Source of the DNA: an uncultured Campylobacter sp.
GTDB taxonomy: Bacteria > Campylobacterota > Campylobacteria > Campylobacterales > Campylobacteraceae
Reading direction: 5' to 3'
Length of the DNA: 9,522 nucleotides
Assembly (NCBI RefSeq): GCF_938041645.1
Contig: NZ_CALIST010000052.1
Span: 1 to 9,522, forward strand
This document shows, one piece after another, positions 6,556 to 9,522 of the stretch (the stretch's first letter is position 1; every line of letters starts with the position of its first letter). The position numbers were made by a program, and so were the translations under genes. A model generated the notes under the pieces. That model saw only the letters and a list, made by a program, of their open reading frames with translations. It had not been told where the DNA came from and made no database searches.

Positions 6556-7320
6556 ATGAAGCAAAGAATAATCACGGCAAGCATTTTACTCGCCGTATTT
6601 TTAGCTCTAATTCTAATAAACGCCAGGTGGCTAAATTTCGCCGTATTTGCGCTGATACTCGTGCTGGCGTTTTTTGAAAGCCTCAAATTATGGGGTCTAG
6701 AGGAAACTAGCAAAAAGTGGCTCGCGCTGGCGATCGCGTTTTTTGCGCTGCTACCATTTACGCAGACCGATGAGCCTTTCGTCTCAGCGCTAAAAGTTAG
6801 CATCCTAATGATCCTATGCGTCGCCTCTGTCGTAGCCTTTACCAAGGGTCCTAGCCTGAAGATCACGCTTCCTTTCATCTATCCCGTTGCGCCGATATTT
6901 TTTATGTGGGCGGCTTACGATGATTTCGGGGAAGTTTTTCACTTCGTTTGGCTGATCTTTATTATCGTAGCTAGCGATAGCGGCGCATATTTTATCGGAA
7001 GAGCCTTTGGCAAAACCCCGCTAAGCGCTAGCTCGCCGAATAAAACCGTAGAGGGCGTACTAGGTGGTCTTGCGCTCGCGCTTATCGTTAGCCTCATTTA
7101 TGCGCGCATCTTTACCAATATGCCGCCGCTTGAAATTTTAGGAAAAACCATCATCATAGCAATTTTTGGCGTATTCGGCGATCTGTTTGAAAGCTACCTA
7201 AAGCGCGCGGCGGGTCTTAAAGACAGTGGCGCGCTCTTTCCCGGACACGGCGGGATCTTGGACCGCATCGACGGCTATATGTTCGGCGCGATCGCGATGG
7301 CGATAGTCTATTCATGGTAG
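6556..7320 (+). CDS. cdsA: Phosphatidate cytidylyltransferase (CDP-diacylglycerol synthase)
   Basis: 254 residues, rich in membrane-spanning segments. The enzyme makes CDP-diacylglycerol from phosphatidic acid and CTP in the inner membrane, the branch point to phosphatidylethanolamine and phosphatidylglycerol. Diagnostic sequence: ASDSGAYFIGRAFGK (139-153) and SPNKTVEG (160-167), followed by the CdsA signature at 213-239. That signature begins SYLKRAAGLKD and ends with PGHGGILDRID, including the metal-binding Asp residues D236 and D239. Length fits the short bacterial class. ATG 6556 follows AAGGA with good spacing. The last codons overlap the dxr start by 7 bases (ATGGTAG), which implies coupled translation. 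The order RqcH-type gene, cdsA, dxr is also found in Campylobacter jejuni, which supports an ancestral arrangement. Confidence 0.95.
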   Translation: MKQRIITASILLAVFLALILINARWLNFAVFALILVLAFFESLKLWGLEETSKKWLALAIAFFALLPFTQTDEPFVSALKVSILMILCVASVVAFTKGPSLKITLPFIYPVAPIFFMWAAYDDFGEVFHFVWLIFIIVASDSGAYFIGRAFGKTPLSASSPNKTVEGVLGGLALALIVSLIYARIFTNMPPLEILGKTIIIAIFGVFGDLFESYLKRAAGLKDSGALFPGHGGILDRIDGYMFGAIAMAIVYSW

Positions 7321-8399
7321 TTTTAGGCTCCACGGGCTCTATCGGTACAAACACCCTAGACGTAGCCGCGCGTAGCGGTAGTATGATCGAAGCGCTTAGC
7401 TGCGGGCGCAATATCAAGCTTTTAAACGAACAGATCGCAAAATTTCACCCAAAGCTCGTCTGTATCGCGGACGCGCAGCAAAAAAGCGAGGTAGATCACG
7501 AGCGCGTATTTTGCGGCACGGATGGAATTTTGCAGATGCTTGCGGAGTGCAAAAGCACGACCGTGGTAAACGCTCTCGTAGGCTTTGCAGGCATGATGCC
7601 CAGCCTAAAGACCCAAGAGCTCGGAAAGAGGCTCTGTCTCGCCAACAAAGAAAGCCTGGTCGTCGGCGGGAAATTTCTGCAAACGGATAAAATTTACCCG
7701 ATCGACAGCGAGCATTTCGGACTGAAATTTTTACTTAGCAATGCCAAAACCCCCGTTTCGCGCCTAATCATCACGGCTAGCGGCGGCGCGTTTTACGACG
7801 TTCCGCTAACGCAGCTGGGCTCGCTCACGCCGCAAAACGCCCTAAAACACCCCAACTGGAAGATGGGCGCAAAGATCACGATCGACAGCGCCACGATGGC
7901 GAATAAGCTCTTTGAGGTGATCGAGGCGTTTTGGCTCTACGGCATGCGCGAGATCGATGCGCTCATTGAGCGCACCTCGCAGATCCACGCGCTAGTCGAA
8001 TTCACAGACGGCTCTACGACGGCGCACATTAGCAGGGCCGATATGCGCCTAGCTATCGCGCACGCGATGTTTAGTGGCGATGTACGGGAGCAGATCACCG
8101 CACCCGTGGATCTATGCGCCCTGCAACCGATAGAGCTTAAACCGATCGACGAGATGAAATTTCAAATCTTTACCCTCAAAGACGCGCTGCTAGCAAACCC
8201 CGATCTCGGCGTCGTTATCAACGCCGCGAACGAAGCAGGCGTAAATGCGTTTTTGCAGCAGCGGTGCCGCTTCACCGACATTGCGCACGTGGTGCTAAAG
8301 TGCGCGGAGAAATTTAACTCGCCTAGCGTAACGGATGCGGATGCGCTTGCGGCGGTGGACGCGAGCGTGCGAGCGTATGCAAACGAGCTGCTGAAATAA
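7314..8399 (+). CDS. dxr: 1-deoxy-D-xylulose 5-phosphate reductoisomerase
   Basis: 361 residues. This cytosolic enzyme converts DXP to 2-C-methyl-D-erythritol 4-phosphate with NADPH, the first committed step of MEP isoprenoid synthesis and the target of fosmidomycin. The NADPH-binding GSTGSIG is at residues 5-11, ANKESLVVGG at 110-119 and PIDSEHF at 129-135. SGGAFYD follows at 156-162, HPNWKMGAKITIDSATM at 179-195 and ANKLFEVIEA at 196-205. Metal ligands by comparison with the E. coli enzyme are D131, E133 and E201, and all are present. The ATG lies inside the cdsA 3' end; this start leaves only four residues before the glycine motif, so the N-terminus is slightly shorter than usual, but no better upstream start exists outside cdsA. 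Isoprenoid precursors feed undecaprenyl phosphate, so pairing with cdsA joins two envelope pathways. Confidence 0.96.
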   Translation: MVVLGSTGSIGTNTLDVAARSGSMIEALSCGRNIKLLNEQIAKFHPKLVCIADAQQKSEVDHERVFCGTDGILQMLAECKSTTVVNALVGFAGMMPSLKTQELGKRLCLANKESLVVGGKFLQTDKIYPIDSEHFGLKFLLSNAKTPVSRLIITASGGAFYDVPLTQLGSLTPQNALKHPNWKMGAKITIDSATMANKLFEVIEAFWLYGMREIDALIERTSQIHALVEFTDGSTTAHISRADMRLAIAHAMFSGDVREQITAPVDLCALQPIELKPIDEMKFQIFTLKDALLANPDLGVVINAANEAGVNAFLQQRCRFTDIAHVVLKCAEKFNSPSVTDADALAAVDASVRAYANELLK

Positions 8400-8576
8400 G
8401 TTTTTTAATCACGGGATTTATACTGCAAGTTAAGCTTGGCGGCAAATTTCACTGCGCGCGGCTCGCGCAAGCAGCTGTAAAATGTGGCGGCATCCAAGCG
8501 GCATATGCCGTATCGGGCGCAGATTTACGCTGTGCTGCCAATTTGCGCCATTAAATTTAATAAATAGAGGTTGAGC
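8400..8576. other. Spacer between dxr and the DUF3137 gene with a small hairpin
   Basis: No supportable gene. A perfect 6-bp hairpin (TGCGCG, loop CGGCT, CGCGCA; 8453-8469) and a 12-base palindrome CGGCATATGCCG (8499-8510) are visible. Neither is followed by a T-run, so neither is a standard intrinsic terminator. A T6 run directly follows the dxr stop without a clear stem before it. AT-rich sequence at 8551-8565 may contain the promoter of the next gene, but no clear -10 can be assigned. Confidence 0.4.
8566..8570 (+). promoter_or_regulatory. Ribosome binding site that selects the GTG start at 8577
   Basis: AGAGG lies 6 bases before GTG 8577 and directly abuts TTG 8571. Normal spacing favours GTG 8577 over TTG 8571 as the start of the DUF3137 gene. 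Confidence 0.6.
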
Positions 8577-8924
8577 GTGGATATTAAAACCGTCATAGAT
8601 TTAGAAAAGCAGCGCAAACGGCTCAAGAAAAGTCGCAAGCTTTGGAAAATTTTAAGTTATCTCGTAGCGTTTGCGGTTTTCGGTCCGATGCTTGCGCTAG
8701 CATTGATAATCATCTTTCGCGATTTTCCCAAACTTGATCTTGGCATAAAAAGTTTATTTCTTTTAGTCGCGTCTATTTTGGCAATAATCAGTACGAGAGA
8801 TGAATTTTACGAGTGGATTTTTGAGCGCAAAACCGAACGATTTTTGATGCGCTACAAAGAGCTTTATCTCAAGCCTTATATCGAGAGCCTAGGCTTTTCG
8901 TATAAAATGGGCGCGCTTTTTTAG
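8577..8924 (+). CDS. DUF3137-type membrane protein, N-terminal part ending at in-frame TAG
   Basis: 115 residues from GTG 8577. A basic N-terminus (KQRKRLKKSRK) precedes two membrane segments (about 25-47 and 57-72), and then a cytosolic stretch ending YIESLGFSYKMGALF at the TAG 8922-8924. Two N-terminal transmembrane helices followed by a soluble domain is the layout of DUF3137 proteins, whose function is unknown. The frame continues after the TAG for at least 199 codons of clear DUF3137 sequence, so this is the front half of an interrupted gene; as it stands it would give a truncated membrane anchor. TAG is one substitution from TTG, TGG or AAG. The gene is separated from dxr by 177 bases and is probably transcribed on its own. 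Confidence 0.7.
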   Translation: MDIKTVIDLEKQRKRLKKSRKLWKILSYLVAFAVFGPMLALALIIIFRDFPKLDLGIKSLFLLVASILAIISTRDEFYEWIFERKTERFLMRYKELYLKPYIESLGFSYKMGALF

Positions 8925-9522
8925 GAAAAAGAGGTAAGGCAAAGCGAGATATTTGGCGGATTTTATAGATTTCGCGCGGATGATCTGGTTTGCGCGAACG
9001 TGGACGGCGTGGATTTTATGTTTTGCGACATAAGGCTGGAAAAGGACATCGGCACGGGAATTCCATTTATTTTTAAAAATAATTACGCCACATTTTTCGA
9101 AGGACCCTTTTTCGTGGCAAATTTTAATAAAAAAATCCGTTCCGACGTTTTTGTTTTCTCGAATACGACACTGCCGCCGTCTGAGTTGCAACACAAACTA
9201 TTGGGCGGTCGCGAAATCCCGATAGATAACGCGGACTTCAATCAAAATTTTACGATCTATGCAAACGACGCAATGACGGTTATGTATGTCCTGACGCCCA
9301 TGCTAATGGAGAAAATTTTATCTCTTAAACAGCTCGTAAAATCCGATATCTCGCTGAGCTTCAAGCAAAATAAAATTTACATCGCTATAGCTCGAGGCGC
9401 CGATAGTTTCGAGCCGAGCCTGGATCAGCCGATACTCAATGCTCGCATCGCAAAGGATATTAAAGCGGATCTGGACGCGATGCTGCAAATCGTAAAAATT
9501 CTAAAGCTGAATGAAAAAATTT
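8925..9522 (+). pseudogene. DUF3137 soluble domain, in-frame after the TAG (3' partial)
   Basis: Read in the same frame as the upstream part, this is open without any stop to the right edge. It begins EKEVRQSEIFGGFYRFRADD and includes FFEGPFFVANFNKKI (about 9101-9145), the most recognisable DUF3137 element, and ends with LDAMLQIVKILKLNEKI, close to the usual C-terminus of the family. Joined to the 115 residues before the TAG, the total is about 315 codons, near family length. No ribosome binding site or good start exists just after the TAG, so independent translation of this half is unlikely unless from an internal ATG such as 9019. Composition and codon use match the core genes, so the stop looks recent. 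A sequencing error or readthrough cannot be excluded from sequence alone. Confidence 0.7.

Noticed and set aside
8499..8510. Palindrome CGGCATATGCCG and nearby 6-bp hairpin (8453-8469) as operator or terminator
   Set aside because: No T-run follows, there is no second copy, and there is no adjacent regulator gene; a 12-base palindrome alone is weak evidence.
8916..8922. Phase variation at the T6 run before the DUF3137 stop
   Set aside because: Adding or removing a T produces other early stops, while the unshifted frame is correct on both sides, so slippage does not restore the gene.
8889..9194. Minus-strand 101-codon open frame
   Set aside because: Lies antisense to the DUF3137 soluble domain, which has the clear coding signal on the plus strand.
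1..9522. CRISPR array, tRNA, rRNA, insertion sequence ends
   Set aside because: No regularly spaced direct repeats, no cloverleaf or rRNA-like sequence, and no transposase or terminal inverted repeats were seen on either strand.

Overview
The window looks like chromosome of a Campylobacterota member, most likely a Campylobacter species with relatively high G+C (oral species such as C. gracilis would fit). The grounds are the gene content (short LeuC, a compact RqcH-type NFACT protein, cdsA followed by dxr), the frequent AAATTT/AAAATTT runs, and TATAAT -10 boxes preceded by T-rich tracts instead of a clear -35. The genus is an inference; no rRNA or tRNA is present to anchor it.

Region 1 (1-1899) is a very AT-rich accessory segment. 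It holds the 3' part of an ABC/AAA-type ATPase gene, cut by the left edge, followed by an HNH endonuclease gene. The pairing resembles PtuA/PtuB of Septu-type anti-phage defence. The ATPase frame carries an in-frame TAA at 950-952, after which the same frame runs on coherently to a TGA that overlaps the HNH start in a TTGA junction. The original gene pair was therefore probably translationally coupled, with the ATPase about 37 residues longer.

Region 2 (1900-3291) has no convincing intact gene. It holds debris: two diverged copies of one membrane-protein coding segment (2303-2512 and 3020-3228), the first with stops and frameshifts, and between them an opposite-strand C-terminal remnant (2893-3003). 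It reads as a rearrangement scar between the island and the core genome.

Region 3 (3292-8399) is housekeeping. leuC (leucine synthesis) is on the minus strand. A shared 97-base intergenic region separates it from a plus-strand run: nitroreductase, RqcH-type NFACT protein (ribosome quality control), cdsA (CDP-diacylglycerol synthesis) and dxr (MEP isoprenoid pathway). Spacing is tight: 5 bases between nitroreductase and rqcH, 45 bases with its own likely promoter before cdsA, and a 7-base overlap of cdsA and dxr.

Region 4 (8400-9522) is a 177-base spacer and then a DUF3137-type membrane protein gene. It is interrupted by an in-frame TAG at 8922-8924 and continues, open, to the right edge. Two genes in one window each broken by a single in-frame nonsense codon is the most unexpected pattern here, and the ATPase-HNH pair is the most interesting system.
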